From NCBI GenBank assembly GCA_958496175.1, contig OY292276.1, positions 14,154,001 to 14,218,000 on the forward strand: a stretch of 64,000 nt of DNA, read 5' to 3'. The notes beneath the pieces were generated by a model that had not been told where the DNA came from, did no database searches, and saw only the letters and a program-made list of their open reading frames with translations. The stretch's first letter is position 1. Each line of letters starts with the position of its first letter. Below are positions 21,901-33,915 of the stretch, piece by piece. The stretch is from Sisyra terminalis (Eukaryota; Arthropoda; Insecta; Neuroptera; Sisyridae). Position numbers and translations under genes: made by a program.

Positions 21901-24853
21901 TCTGCCAAAATAGGAAATATGCTACTCTAGTCTAAAAGATCTCGTTTTGGACAAATTCCATTAGAAGGAGTACAATAATGCCAGAAACTAAAGCAGCACA
22001 AAAATAACCATGCAAATTTCTATGAATTTAAACTAACATCTCCACATTTGCCTGTCAAAATTTGAAATTTATGAATTCTTAACCTTAAGAAAGCAACATA
22101 AATCCTCAAGTATAAGAACATAATGGATGTTGAAGTCGATGTACGTCAATTAAAGAGTATATCATACTTGTTCATAAACTTAGCTGGAATATGTAAATCG
22201 GCCAACTACTAATAAAAATTCAATGGCTGCCATTTTATATGAAATATATATCAAAGCTAATCAACTTTTCGGTGAATGCTCAAAAATTAAAGAATTTCAA
22301 ATTTATTGCCATAACAAAAAACGAACTAAATGTAAAGTGTAAATGTAAAGTGGTATCTATAAATATCTATACTTGCATTTTATATAATGTTATAACTTTT
22401 CTTTAAATTCAATGAAGAAAATTATCTGATTATTTGTGAAAGAAAATAGTGCTTTAACTTTGAAAACTTTTAATTTTAATAAAAATAATAATTTTTATTA
22501 ATTTAAAGTTGCATAATCGATTAATACAGAATCAATACTTTAGGCACAAACATCTTAACTATTACCAACGACAATGCAACTCAGATATAGCACAATTCTT
22601 TATTTATTCTAGTTTTAAATTATATTTTCTACCCTTTAATTCCAAATTTTTCACAAGTAACTTCAATTTTTCGAAAAGTATATTTCGTGGAAAAGATGTT
22701 TAGCAATGGAGAAATTACGGAGTAATGGAAAATTTACCTCTCCTGATCAAAATTCCAGATCAATATCTCATCGAAAGAAAAACAAAATTCTGTTATAAAG
22801 ACTTTAATGTAATTCAATTTGTTTAAATACTTCCCGTTCGTTGCAAGATTGCTTGCATTTACCGTCTAGAAAACTGAAAAGTTCTATTTGTTATGAAGGA
22901 ATAAATTTTTCATAAGCTGAGGTTAACCACACTGTAACTTAAATGCATTCAATCATTAAATATTCATGAGGTACACGTGGTTTTTAAACGATTCACAAGT
23001 GCGAGAATTTGGTCAATAGAAATCTAAATCCTTTAACGTGATGCGTACATAATTTATACACAAAAAAGATCTAAGATCATTCACACGATTACGTGAATAA
23101 TTGTCATGGTAATTGCATTGTGTTTCATTGTAAAGTCTTGTCAAAATCATGTCATTGCTCGGTTGGACAGTTGAGGGAAATATCCCCATAACTAATTCAC
23201 TTAAAATGCACATATTCTTAATTAAATTAACTACCAACTAAAAATAATTAAAACCAACTAAATAATTGAAATTTAAATCATTCGCCAGTTGCACGTTCAT
23301 CGCAATGCATCCGGGATAAATCCTTTATTGTTGAGATATAAGATATTTTTGGCATGAGTACAAGAATAAACAGGTTCTTTTAATGTTGCCATCTGACAGA
23401 TGTACTTATGGAAATAAATGTAAGAACGATAACATTTCTCAATATTTTCCTTTAGAAAATCGTTGCAGTTTGAGATAATGCGGTGCAAGTTGAAGTTTTA
23501 TGGCTCGCTTTTTCATCATCCGTGATTAACCCAGATATTCGAAAACAATAGTAGCCAAATGGTTGAAATTATTTATGAAATATGTGGCCTGTGTATTGTA
23601 TTAGGTATGTATAATAAAATTATCGATCGTTAATGCAACTATTCTGTTTATTAGCGAACGATCTAAGGGAGAACAGGTCATCCGCGCTTAAAGAACAATA
23701 CTGACTATGATCTGACCTCAAAGGTCACACTTTTACATTGAAACTGAACTGCATATAGTCGGGGGATAGTCGCAGCAGATACATATTAAGTATGTTATCT
23801 GAACATAAATACCGCCAATTACAAAACCTTACCGTGATCAGTTTATCTGACTCTAGTCATCTCCCACATGTTACTCTTTCTTTGTCTTGTACCCGCTGTA
23901 CTTAACGGGATGCACAAACTAATGAAGGTTATTGCATAAAAGGGCACTGTGACTGTCCTATGTCCACCAATGCACTGACCTGTCTTACTCAATCTTTAAT
24001 ACTTGCACAAAACTGAAATGTGTTGTTTTTTGGTTTCTGTTTGTATTTACATTGGACATCATGGTTTTACATTTACCGGACTCCGGTAAGATTTATAGAT
24101 TGGAACCAAGCACCGTTGCAGATATTTGTAAGGCAAAACTTGAATGTTCTGCTCTTAACTGCAATGCACATATTTTTGCCCTTTTAACTCACCCAAGAAT
24201 TATCGCTTAATTTAAATCAACATTTAAAATTAATTAATGGGAACTAAATGCTAGAACTTGGGAGACAAGTTTATTCAACAATGCAGTAATCGTAAGTTTT
24301 CTAAATGGGAAAGACCGTGGAAAATTTCACCAGTTTTTCACAATTAAAATGCTTCAAGTGCAATTAAATACAAAATATTTACATAATTTACTAATCGTTT
24401 TTCTAATCAGAGGAAAATTGTTACTTTCTTGAGAATGAATCCAAAACTATAATTTTTGTATTCTTCAAAAGTTTAAACTCGTTCCTTGATCAATAATTTC
24501 ATATTAAAATTAATCGTCATATTCAAATTTGGTACTATCAAAACGTTGTTACTATCAAATTTGACTCATTGGATATAAGTTGTATTCTTCTTAAGATTTC
24601 CAAAATAAAGTCAAAAAGTTTATCTTTGGTGAATTTCGTCACTTTCTAATCTAAAGGCATGGTAGCATCCTTACCAATACGAGCCAAAACAAATCAGCGA
24701 ACTTAATACCTTTTCTCGAAAAATTTCATTGTATTTTGAGACTTTCAAAGCTTTAACGTAAATAGTATTAGACAACTCAAATTTTCAGGTTAGATAAAGT
24801 TGCTAAGCTTATTAAATATCTTATGTATAATTTGTTTAACTTTTATAGTTTAT
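21901..24853. other. Repeat-poor non-coding stretch, possible regulatory DNA
   Basis: No gene is recognised. From about 22,800 to 24,200 the sequence is compositionally complex and free of obvious repeats. It includes the palindromic nuclear-receptor-like site at 23,713-23,727. Such islands often hold conserved enhancers, but this cannot be tested from one sequence. Confidence 0.4.
23713..23727. promoter_or_regulatory. Everted AGGTCA half-sites (ER3 nuclear-receptor-type site)
   Basis: TGACCT-CAA-AGGTCA is a perfect inverted pair of nuclear-receptor half-sites, everted with a 3-bp spacer. The right half also reads CAAAGGTCA, a common monomer extension. Insect nuclear receptors bind AGGTCA half-sites in several arrangements. 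One site has limited predictive value and no promoter is nearby. Confidence 0.3.
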
Positions 24854-24861
24854 ATCTTACA

Positions 24862-25725
24862 TAGTGTCCAACTGAACTGTCGGTTTCGGTCAAGTTTCGG
24901 CAAAAAAAAAACGAGTTTTGGCTTAGTTTCGGTTTTGGTTGTCGTCAAGCCGAAACTACGACCGAAACCCAAACTGAATTCCTGAGATGAAAATGTCGAG
25001 AAATTATTGTTTCTGACTTAAAATATTAGATTCCTTAACAATAGATACTTATAGTAATTATTAAATACTATAAATACTTGTTATTATTCTTTACTATTAG
25101 TTAATTAAAATTATTTTAAGTTCATAGTTGCAGCTTCATGAAGCACATATTTTTTCGGTTCAAGGCATAACTGCCCAAAGTTTAAAAGAAATTATTTTGT
25201 TTTAGATTTAAGAAAGAGTATTGGCAAAGAATGGATGCATTTGGAAAGAGCATTTCCGTTTTGTGTGCCTAAATATAATAGGCACAAAGAAATTTTGTTT
25301 TGCAACTTTCTTTTTTCGATTGTTATTTATCTTCACTTCATAACTGCCAAGGTCTTTAGAGTCCCTAGTAATAATTAACAATAGTATCAATTAACAATAG
25401 TAATAGTAATAACAAAAATCCATAAATCGATAAATATCAAAAATTTGCTCGATACCGATTCGAACCCAACACCAAAGACTAAAAATAAATATTAGGTTTA
25501 TTCCTTTTTAATCAACTCCTTATTTTAAGAAGCATCAATAATTTATTTGAAATAAGAAGTAATATTAGTTCAATTATCAGACGCTACATGAAAAATATAA
25601 TACGTACAGGATTTAAAAGTAAAAACTGACTTATTGAAATTAACTTTTTTTTCCAACGAAAATAGCCTTATATGGAAGTTTAGATTTCAGTTTCAGCCGT
25701 ATAAACTAATTTCGGTCGGACACTA
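24862..25725. mobile_element. hAT element, 864 bp, with 8-bp target duplication
   Basis: The left end TAGTGTCCAACTGAACTGTC is mirrored at the right end as TTCGGTCGGACACTA. Flanking ATCTTACA (24,854-24,861) and ATCTTATA (25,726-25,733) match at 7 of 8 positions. The left subterminal region carries many GGTTTCGG/CCGAAAC words in both orientations. A truncated SINE copy is nested inside. No transposase is readable, so it is non-autonomous or internally deleted. Confidence 0.8.
25400..25480 (-). mobile_element. tRNA-derived SINE, truncated copy 3
   Basis: On the minus strand GTTGGGTTCGAATCGGTATC is a B box followed by GAGCAAATTTTTGATATTTA, then TCGATTTATGG. This matches the body of the SINE copies at 21,735 and 32,784. 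The A-box half is missing. It lies inside the hAT element at 24,862-25,725, showing a nested insertion. Confidence 0.55.
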
Positions 25726-26017
25726 ATCTTATATATTAAACGAGCTGATCTTTTACTATAGTGCTTTAGTTTCTGGAAACGATTTTAATCGAATAATGAA
25801 ATTTTTTAATTCAATTAAGTTTTGTTAATTAAGGTTATCTGTAAAGTTTTCTTCTATGGAAAAACACAAATTTCCACGAAAAACGGATTTTTTTTTAAAA
25901 ATGGACCATCAGTTAATGTTAACTTTCACTATGTGCCGGTATAAATAAAGATATATAAAACAATTAGTTTCAACTGCAATTTAATTTTTAACGTTTATTT
26001 TTTTAAAAATAGACATT

Positions 26018-26635
26018 TCAGATCTACCACTACAAGAATTGAAATTGGAGAAAAAAAATATCAATAATTCTTTTGCGAAATTTAGAAGTCTCAGAAGGTT
26101 TTCACAATGGTGTAAAACTCATTGTGACAAGTTTATATAACAATATAGCACAGGCAAAAGCTATTTCTGATGAACAATCCGGTAAAGAAGTGCAAGAAGT
26201 ACATATACTCTTGGGTTATTCTTGTACCACTAAAAGGTCAACTACGAGGTACCATGCAACCAAGGTTTGTAAATTACACAGGTTGCTCCATTAGGAAAAA
26301 AAAAATGACGCCATACGAAGAATTTTCAAATTGATCAGTCTGAAGATATGTACGAATTTCTTCTGGATACGTCACGTATCCATCACGTAGCCACCATGAG
26401 GCCACCTGTGTATTTTATAAACCTTGCCATGCAACGATATCAATTTCCGGTTAGACATGTATTTACTATGACAGTATACAAATCTCAAAATGAAACATAT
26501 GTATTTGTTGGGGTGGATTTTAGGTCATCAGTTTTTATGCTTGGTATGTTGTATGTAAAATTTTCCCAAGTAAAGCGACCGAGGGCACTAAAATGCTTCT
26601 TTCAAATGAAAATCCTCGACATTCACATAAAATAG
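26018..26635 (+). pseudogene. Helitron helicase relic (Pif1-type C-terminal region), split by a MITE
   Basis: Before the MITE, frames read SDLPLQELKLEKK and, after a slip in an A-run, ILLRNLEVSEGFHNGVKLIV. After it, one reads YQFPVRHVFTMTVYKSQN, then SSVFMLGMLYVKFSQVKRPR, then ALK. This follows the order of the Helitron Pif1-like helicase end: PHKLxLKVG..LLRNL, then G.CNGTRL, then QFPVRLAFAMTINKSQGQ, then QLYVALSRV. The expected KSQGQ reads KSQNE, and SR reads SQ. The helicase unwinds DNA for rolling-circle transposition. Here it is a 5'-truncated, frameshifted remnant with no Rep domain in view. Two unlinked frames straddle the insertion at 26,261-26,426. Confidence 0.8.
26261..26426. mobile_element. 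166-bp MITE with perfect 9-bp target duplication, copy 1
   Basis: Termini are CAAGGTTTGTAAATTACACA and, inverted at the right, TGTGTATTTTATAAACCTTG. CCATGCAAC flanks it perfectly at 26,252-26,260 and 26,427-26,435. Nine-base duplications are characteristic of Mutator-like (MULE) elements. The interior includes GATATGTACGAATTTCTTCT, also present in the copy at 56,226-56,379. It has no coding capacity. It interrupts the Helitron helicase relic, so it inserted after or during decay of that gene. Confidence 0.85.
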
Positions 26636-26685
26636 AATGGAAAGAAGTATACCTAGCTCTTTAAACGAAAAAAAAACGGGTAGAA

Positions 26686-26703
26686 TTCGATCGTCCAGGT
26701 ACT
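26686..26703 (+). other. Motif shared with the Helitron-like 3' end at 12,184-12,213
   Basis: TTCGATCGTCCAGGTACT lies about 50 bp downstream of the helicase relic and matches CTCGGTCGTCCAGGTACT at 12,194-12,211 at 16 of 18 positions. It may be the degraded 3' terminus of the Helitron that carried the helicase. The hairpin and CTRR are not clear here. Confidence 0.35.
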
Positions 26704-28264
26704 TATAATAACACCTGTAATACAATGAGTTTGCCAATCTCCACCCATTAAAACTTTTAGGATACTTACAAGGACACTACAGAGAAAGCATTATGAAATT
26801 ATGAGTTTTGGCAACTGATTTTGTAACATGACTTTTTTTTGGTTTTGGTATTTGGCATTGCTAAAGCTTTAACTCATAAGGGTGTAACTTTTTTAGGAAA
26901 GTGGCAATAAATGATGAACACTTGTAAGGTTTACACTACTATAATCTAAAACTTGTTTTGTTCTTTCAAAAGTATAAAATTATTTAAATATTTTGATTAA
27001 ATACGGATCGTTAAGGTATATCATTGTATATCTTGAAAATTAAATCAAAAAGTAAAAGATGCATAAGAAGTCAAAACAGCTTAAGTGTTCATATCTATTT
27101 GTCATTATTGATTTAATTGAGTAGAGGTAAGAGAAAATCGAAATGGAATGGAATTATAATCGATTAGCGTGTTACCTCTATTCCATTAGCTTATTAAAGC
27201 AGTAGATTTAGATATATATATTTTAGAGTCGTATTTGTTACAAGCAGATTATGAAAATTAGAGAACAACATTTTAGATAGCATCAAGTGTAAAATTGAGC
27301 AAGGAATTAAATGGCTGACAGCTAACAAATACTTTAAACGTTTAGTGGAAATGAAATATTTTCATCAACATAAATATTGAATCAAGTATGACGAGAGGAA
27401 CATTCACACAAGTGAATAATATGATACATTGGAGTGAGATAATCTTGTTTATTAGAGAAAGCCACGGTTGAATAATCGAAGTCAGTGTCAGAAATCCGAA
27501 AGTGAATTGAGTGATGAGCTTCGTTTCGTTCACTTTTGATTGTACAGTAGCGCATACGTCCCCTATGATAATGATTAATAATAATTATCATTTAATGTAA
27601 TAACACGGGTTTGTTCTGGTCTGCATGGTGCATGAAAATTTATCCGGTGACGCGGAAATTCATTCTCATACTAATACTCAGCTAATTGGTCCCGCGTCGT
27701 AAATCATACCGAAAAGAGCTGATGCATTTTTCATTCACGAAAACATTGTAAAAATCCATCATGCATTGATATTTCAATTACAGCGACGAAATTTTTGCCG
27801 TAATTTCATATGAATATAATTTATATTCATTAAATATAAATCGAATTTTATTAAATTACATTTTTTCAATGCGAAAAAATGAAAATATACGAGCGTTCGA
27901 TAATAATAATTTCATAATTTTAAACAAAAGGGGATGTTGGTGTAATGGTGAAAAAATTTATTTTATGTCATTTTTGTTTGTTATTTTAGATTGAAAAATT
28001 GATTAGTGAAATCAAAAAAATTAACGACATTATTAACAAAGTTAAAAACCCTAGACAATCTTTCTATTTTCAAAGTTTTCAAATGATTTTCCGACTTATT
28101 TTATTTGTGCAATTAATTACATCTTCCTACAAACTAATGGGAGGAATCAAATTATTTTTTTGCTGACTTTGAACAGTAATACTGTTTAAAAAATATATAA
28201 AATATATTGTGGTCTAAGGAAACTTGCGGAACGATCTAATACTACTTGATAACCATTGAGAAGA
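26704..28264. other. Non-coding stretch, partly repeat-poor
   Basis: About 27,050-27,850 is compositionally complex with no repeat that I recognise. No gene is supported. Overlapping 63- and 69-codon minus-strand frames at 27,342-27,591 have no family resemblance. Confidence 0.4.
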
Positions 28265-28575
28265 AATACGTCTTATATATAAATCTTATATATAAATTGA
28301 CTATCTTGCCGTCCGTGCGTGCAAAATAGGCTATACGCATGCGCTCTGTTATCCCCACTTACGCATTCAAAACGTTGGTACGGATAAAACGGACTTTGTT
28401 ATTTTGTTACGGACTTTGTTGGCAGAGAGGGGTTTCGTAAAAACTTCAAAATTTCAATAATCAAAAAAAATGAGCATCTTTAAATCTTGCCATCTCATTG
28501 GCCAATTGCCTCATGCATTGAAGAGTGTATGTTGTCATTAGATATTAGTGTATTGCATTACTTGTATTAACTAAG
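28265..28575. repeat. Dispersed repeat, copy 1 (related to 57,600-57,755)
   Basis: It begins around TCTTATATATAAATTGACTA, then TCTTGCCGTCCGTGCG, a start seen in many dispersed insect repeats. The part from about 28,430 (TTCAAAATTTCAATAATC, ATCTTGCCATCTCATTGGCC, then GATATTAGTGTATTGCATTA) aligns with 57,620-57,750. No coding sequence. Class unresolved; Helitron-like is possible. Confidence 0.5.
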
Positions 28576-29239
28576 CGCCCATCACTTCACTGAACATATA
28601 ATAAGTTAATTGGTAGTTATGAAAGAAATATTTTCCAAAAATATTTTTAAAAAAATGTAGGAAAAGTAGTATGAAATAAATATTGTTATACCTGAAATAA
28701 TTTTTTTGTGGGTGTATTTATTTATATGATAAGAATAACGAAGAAAAGTTGGTAATGCGGAAATGGTTTAATTTTTTTTCAGTATGTAAATAACTTTAGA
28801 AAATCTAACAATAAATCAGGCATACAGAAAGTATATAAACCAAAAAAATATATTTTATTACGGTTAATTTTTGGATTCTTAAAAATTTCATTAAAACATC
28901 AGTTCCTTTTTGTTATAAAAGAGGCATAATTAAATCTTTAAATAATTTTAAAGTTTTAAAGTTAAACGGTTCAGCCAATTCAACGAAAAAAAATTATCTC
29001 CTGTTCTTCCTTTATTATTTTTTTTTTTTTTTTTTTATAGAAACTGGGATAAAGTACTGAAACTTCCAGAACCTTAGTATTCTATTAGTACCTACACATC
29101 TCTTAAATAAAATTGAAATTTCTTCCGGGGCTCTTTAAAATTTTCATCTCATAAATATAATATAAACATGGCAAAATAAGGGGAGAATAAATAATAAATC
29201 CATAAAATCTAATAAAATAAAAATTAAATTCATCTGGTA
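28576..29239. other. Non-coding AT-rich stretch with a long T tract
   Basis: Contains a T-run at about 29,018-29,037 and otherwise featureless AT-rich DNA. Confidence 0.5.
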
Positions 29240-29420
29240 GAAGCCAAAATAATCCGGGGATTGCTTGGTAAAGTACGGAAATTTCAAAAAATGGAAAACA
29301 TGATTCTAAGCCAAACAGAGTAAACTTATGTTTTGTGAGTATAACTTTATGAAAAAAAAAATATAATTTTGGATCGGTTAACCAATGTGGATTATAGGGG
29401 TTGAAAAACAATGTTAAAAA
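29240..29420 (-). pseudogene. Possible Tc1-like transposase remnant
   Basis: A minus-strand frame contains FFHKVILTKHKFTLFGLESC. Tc1-type transposases have, around their second catalytic aspartate, a stretch like W-x-x-V-I-F-S/T-D-E-S-K-F-x-L-F-G. Here VIL-T-KHKFTLFG fits except that the catalytic D-E is replaced by K-H. The surrounding frame is Phe/Tyr-rich and unlike the rest of the family, so this could be coincidence. No terminal repeats were found. Confidence 0.3.
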
Positions 29421-32400
29421 TTTCAAACAGTAATAATTAAAATATTTCAGAAATGATTTTTTTCGCTACAGTTACAAATCTTATCGTTTTTATTTTTATT
29501 GTATCTGGCAAATAATCGTAAGAACCTACTATTGACCAAAATCGGTATGATGATTCTTGAAAAATGTAAAAAAAAATAATTTTAAACGTTTTAAAAATAA
29601 ATCATAATAATATTTCTGAGAAAAGAAGATCAAAAAGAAAGAGAAGAGAGACTTAGGAGTATTGGAAAGATAAGTATTTAAGCCCGAAGAATATCATAAA
29701 CCTCCCACAAGCAAAAGGGTAAGATTTGATTCTTTTTTTATTTTGAAATTTGAAATAAGGTTAATGTTGCAGTTATTAAGTTATTTTTTATTTAAAGTTA
29801 AAAGTCTTTCCTGAAACTTGCACACATAGTTACGTTTTTTTTCTATGGAACTGTAAAAGTTAATGATTAATATGTTAAGATTGTAAAACATGAAACATAA
29901 GAACTTATTTTTTAAAATGCTTTCCCCAAAAATTATAGTAATTTAAAAATTAACAAATTAAATAACTTTGAAACATAAAGATTATCATGAAATCGTTTTG
30001 AGTTATTTTAACATATAAAAAATATAATATAATTTGCCTAATTATTTATAAAGAGGTTTATGGAAATAAAATAAGAAACAAGATCAAGATTCTTAAAAAT
30101 CTTATAAAATTGCTGTATTATTTAAATTCGGTTAGTATTTAAAAAATAAAAATGAACATTCAAAACGCCAAAAGTTAAATAGACATTTTTTAGAACATTA
30201 TGATATTCAAACTTCAAAAAAAGAACGAATTGTTTTCATTTGAAAAATATGAAATAACGCATCAATACTTAATTTGCAAAAAATTTAAATTGTAAAACCA
30301 TTTCTGCTTCGAATTTCTGTTTCGAATTGGTTAAATTATGATAATGACATCTTGTTGGAAACATTTAAATATTCTTTTTACTCACACCATGTATTATATA
30401 CATATATCTCTGCCATTCAATAGCTGTAATTTGCAAAACTATTCAAGCAAAAATCGGCTAATTTTTGAACAAAAATTATCTCAATTGCAGAGCCTCACAT
30501 GAATTCTTAAATAAACATTAATTTCGTCTAGACTTCCAATACTTCAAAAAAAAAATCATCCTGTTTTTAAAGGAAAACAATAATTGGTTTTCAGAAGAAA
30601 ACTTAAATTGTTATATAGAGTAAATATCGGCTATCGCCAATAAATGGAAACATAATATCAACGCTAAGAATTATAGATCTTTTAAAAATTAATCTTATGT
30701 TTTGACATGTGTTTAACTGCCTATTACCAATGGTAAATGGGAAAACTCATACAAATCTCTCCAGGAGCACAGTTTAATCATAAATATATAGACGCAACAA
30801 TATTTATTACAATCATATTTAATTCAAATGAATAATCGCATGCATAACCAACATATTTCATTTATCTCAAATCGTAACGAAATGCTATGATTAAATCTCA
30901 CAATTAGCAGCAGATTCAAAGTTGACAACTTATTCAACATTATAATTAAAATGCAATGAATATTTTTAATTGATAACTGAAAAAATAACGCATTTTATCG
31001 CTTCATTAAGATTGCCCGTAATCATATTATTCTGAAAACAAGTTTTCATCTTCTTCACCTATCTAACCAGCCGGAAATTCCTGTCATTTTTCATTTAACA
31101 AATATTTTTAAACGCATTTGATAAATTAGCTGCATTGTGTAAATGAATTGTAAGTTGAAAATATTCGAAAAGTAAATAATGATTCGGAAAAAAAAGTTTT
31201 GTAATAAATGTTTCTTATGGTAAACTAATTGGAATTCGATAGTGTATGAATAAAATTAAAATAATTATTTATATTTTTAATCGTAGGAAAATACCAACAA
31301 AAAGTTGTATGCAGATTAGGTAAGAATGGGATGGCGATATAGAGCAACATTTAATAATTGCAAGTTAGATTGAAATATTTCATCACGTAATGTGTATACA
31401 AAAGATAACTGTCAAGCCGTGGTAACACAATAACCCAAAGAATTGGGTAAATTGTATTAATACAATGCTAATTTGCTTGTGCAATTTATATGACTTGGCT
31501 AAGTTATTCTCCGAGTATCATGAGAAAATCAGGAATTCTCCCAACAGCGACAGCTTAAACTAGCTTTGCTTTGTCATATTAAATACAGTTTCAATTTGAA
31601 GTCAAAGCATTATAACGTTTTTCACATATAATTTCTTTTAAACAACTTTAATAACGGTTATTATTTTTCTCAAATTATTAACTTGGTAAAACTGCTTTTG
31701 ATTTATTATTAATCGATTTCGATTTTGAAAATTGTCTTGTACTTATATCTTCAACAATGGAAATAGTATCTTACATTGTAAAATAAGATATGGCTAGCAA
31801 ACTTTAATAAATCTTACAGAAAAAATTGAAATTTAAATTGAAATAAGGTCTGAATAGTGATCGAGGGATGGTTGAAAAGGATATTCCAAAACTAGCAGTA
31901 GCTAGAGTCAAATCTCATGATGAACAGGACTTATGATATTTATTAGTTTACGAATTTTATTAACTCTAATACTTAACAACTATAAAGCAATGCCCTCCTT
32001 AAAAAAACATTTAGTTTGCGTGCGTTATTATTGTTTTAGTTATTTTTTATGAAAAAAAAACATATTTTTAAAAACTTTTCTTATATTTTACACAGTGTAG
32101 TACAATTTTCCGAAATGATTTTTATCAAATAAAATAAATTATTGCTTTAAAATTTTTGTATACACTTAGGATCAATTTCACCATTCTTTGTCAACATTTG
32201 TTTTGATATTGCTTGGTCATTATTTGCCAAAATAATGGATTTAAAATTGATTTATATATAAGTTTAACGTTACTAATTTCCAATATAAGAGTTAAGTAAA
32301 TCCTTGCGAACTAAACATAATACAATCTGAACGATTTTTCTACGTATAAAAATCCATATTTATAATAAAATGTAAAAAATTCGCTTGAGATAGGGAACAA

Positions 32401-32783
32401 AACATTAAAATTGCGAACAAAATTTAAGTTACTCCTTTGTTTAATTATTAATTATAAATACAAATATCAGGAGTTGATTTTTATTGACTAATATATTCAC
32501 GAAAAAATGGAAATTTTACTCAATTTCAATTATAACAAATCCCTTTATTTTATTGCAATTTCTGCTGTATTGTGTATGAAATGTTCTTATGCTAACATCG
32601 AAAAAAAATCTACAATAGCTTTGATATATCTGTAATGTTAACGTAGGATAGCATGGAAACCTCGCCTATATAAATTTAGTAATTCCCTAGACATTATTCC
32701 TATCTAAGCCTTTATTGACATAAGCATTTTTCTCATGCTGCCAAAGTAAAATCTACATAGAAATAATTAGTAAGTGGCCTACT
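29421..32783. other. Non-coding stretch
   Basis: 29.4-30.3 kb is low-complexity AT-rich DNA. About 30.3-31.6 kb is more complex and repeat-poor, a possible regulatory block. No gene or RNA is recognised. Confidence 0.4.
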
Positions 32784-32982
32784 GGTGACCGATGGTGATC
32801 ACCTATGGTGATCCAGGTGACCACTCCAAAACTGGTAGGTGTTGAATTCGATCCTAGCATCGAGAAAATTTTCAATATTTCTCGATTATATTTTTATTAA
32901 CCCTACCATCGCTAAGGACCTAAGTCCCCTTAGCCAAGGAGTTACAAAGCGACGGTAAATAACGATTAAAAAAATATATTTC
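32784..32982 (+). mobile_element. tRNA-derived SINE, copy 2, with expanded A-box region
   Basis: It shares TACTGGTG, then ACTCCAAAACTGGTAGGT, a B-box-like GAATTCGATCC, CATCGAGAAAATTTTCAATA, and TTATTAACCCTACCATCGCT with copy 1. It ends AACGATTAAAAAAATAT. The head has gained an internal duplication (ATGGTGATCACCT, ATGGTGATCCAGGT) between the A and B boxes. It sits about 135 bp upstream of an RTE-like LINE relic in the same orientation. Confidence 0.65.
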
Positions 32983-33118
32983 TATGTTGCCACAAGAAAT
33001 TTTACTATAGTCATATTGAAATTATTACCATGATGTCATAGTTAAAGTTGATGCATTTACGGAGTAATGTATGTAAAAGACATTTGAAGAATAATTAATT
33101 AGTAAAAATAATAACACG

Positions 33119-33915
33119 TTTGAATCCCATTGCTTTTCAACATAAATTTCGAAGAAATCATAAAAAAAGCTCTAGAAGAGGAAATAACTGAAGTCAAGAT
33201 CAATAAAATGGCAATAAACAACTTACGATACACCAAAAATACTGTCCTACTAGCCGAAACACCCGAAGAACTACAGAAAATCCTGAATGATGTAGAATAT
33301 GCCAGCTTCATGTACGAGCTATCACTAAACCAAACTCATGGTAGTAACAAAGTCTTGGGAGTGGAGGGTGCCAAAATCGAACAAGTCCAGAAATTCAAAT
33401 ATTTTAGTATAACAGTGAATAATACTAACGAGTACTAAAAAAATACAATTGGAGAGGTCAGGTCTTCATTCAACATGTAAAACTTCTTTCGAAGTAGAAA
33501 GCTCAATCTCAATTTGAAGACAAAACTCTTTAAGTGATATGTATTGATATATTGATAAGTATTGTAGTACTGCTATACGGTACGGAAGCTTTGACCCTAC
33601 ACAGAAGCACGACTTTCAAAATAGAGGCTTCCGAAATGTGGGCCTAGAGTTGGAAGAAAAAATTTTCAAACAAAGTACTTCAAAAAATGGACAAAGAAAA
33701 GGAATTTCTGAGAACCATACAGATACGGAAGTTTCAGTACCTTGGACACATTAAACATCAAATACAAGGCAAGATTCAAGAAAAAAGAAGTCTAGGACGT
33801 AAAAGAATATCCTTGCTAAAAAATCTACGATAATGGTTCAACTGTAAAAATTTGCCGCAATGAGTTTTAATCTCCTGAAAGGAGGAGGAACATGAAGAAG
33901 AAATAGAAAAAGAGA
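33119..33915 (+). pseudogene. RTE-like LINE relic: reverse transcriptase palm to C-terminus
   Basis: The first frame reads PLLFNINFEEIIKKALEEE, then INNLRYTKNTVLLAETPEEL and QVQKFKYFSITVNNTNEY. This is the palm and thumb of the insect 'endonuclease-reverse transcriptase' class. The catalytic YADDT box reads YTKNT, so both aspartates are lost and the enzyme is dead. Later frames give a SSFNM block, YGTEALTL, DKEKEFLRTIQIRKFQYLGH, and GKIQEKRSLGRKRISLLKNL, then R. These are the usual C-terminal blocks in the usual order, with stops and shifts between them. It is 5'-truncated and ends near a GAAGAAGAAAT tail. Confidence 0.85.

Noticed and set aside
25726..25760. TTATATATTAAACGAGCTG as a separate repeat start
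   Set aside because: Reminiscent of repeat starts seen in insects, but too short to delimit, and it overlaps the hAT target duplication.
29018..29037. Long T tract as a LINE poly-A tail or terminator
   Set aside because: No element sequence adjoins it on the expected side; simple repeat.
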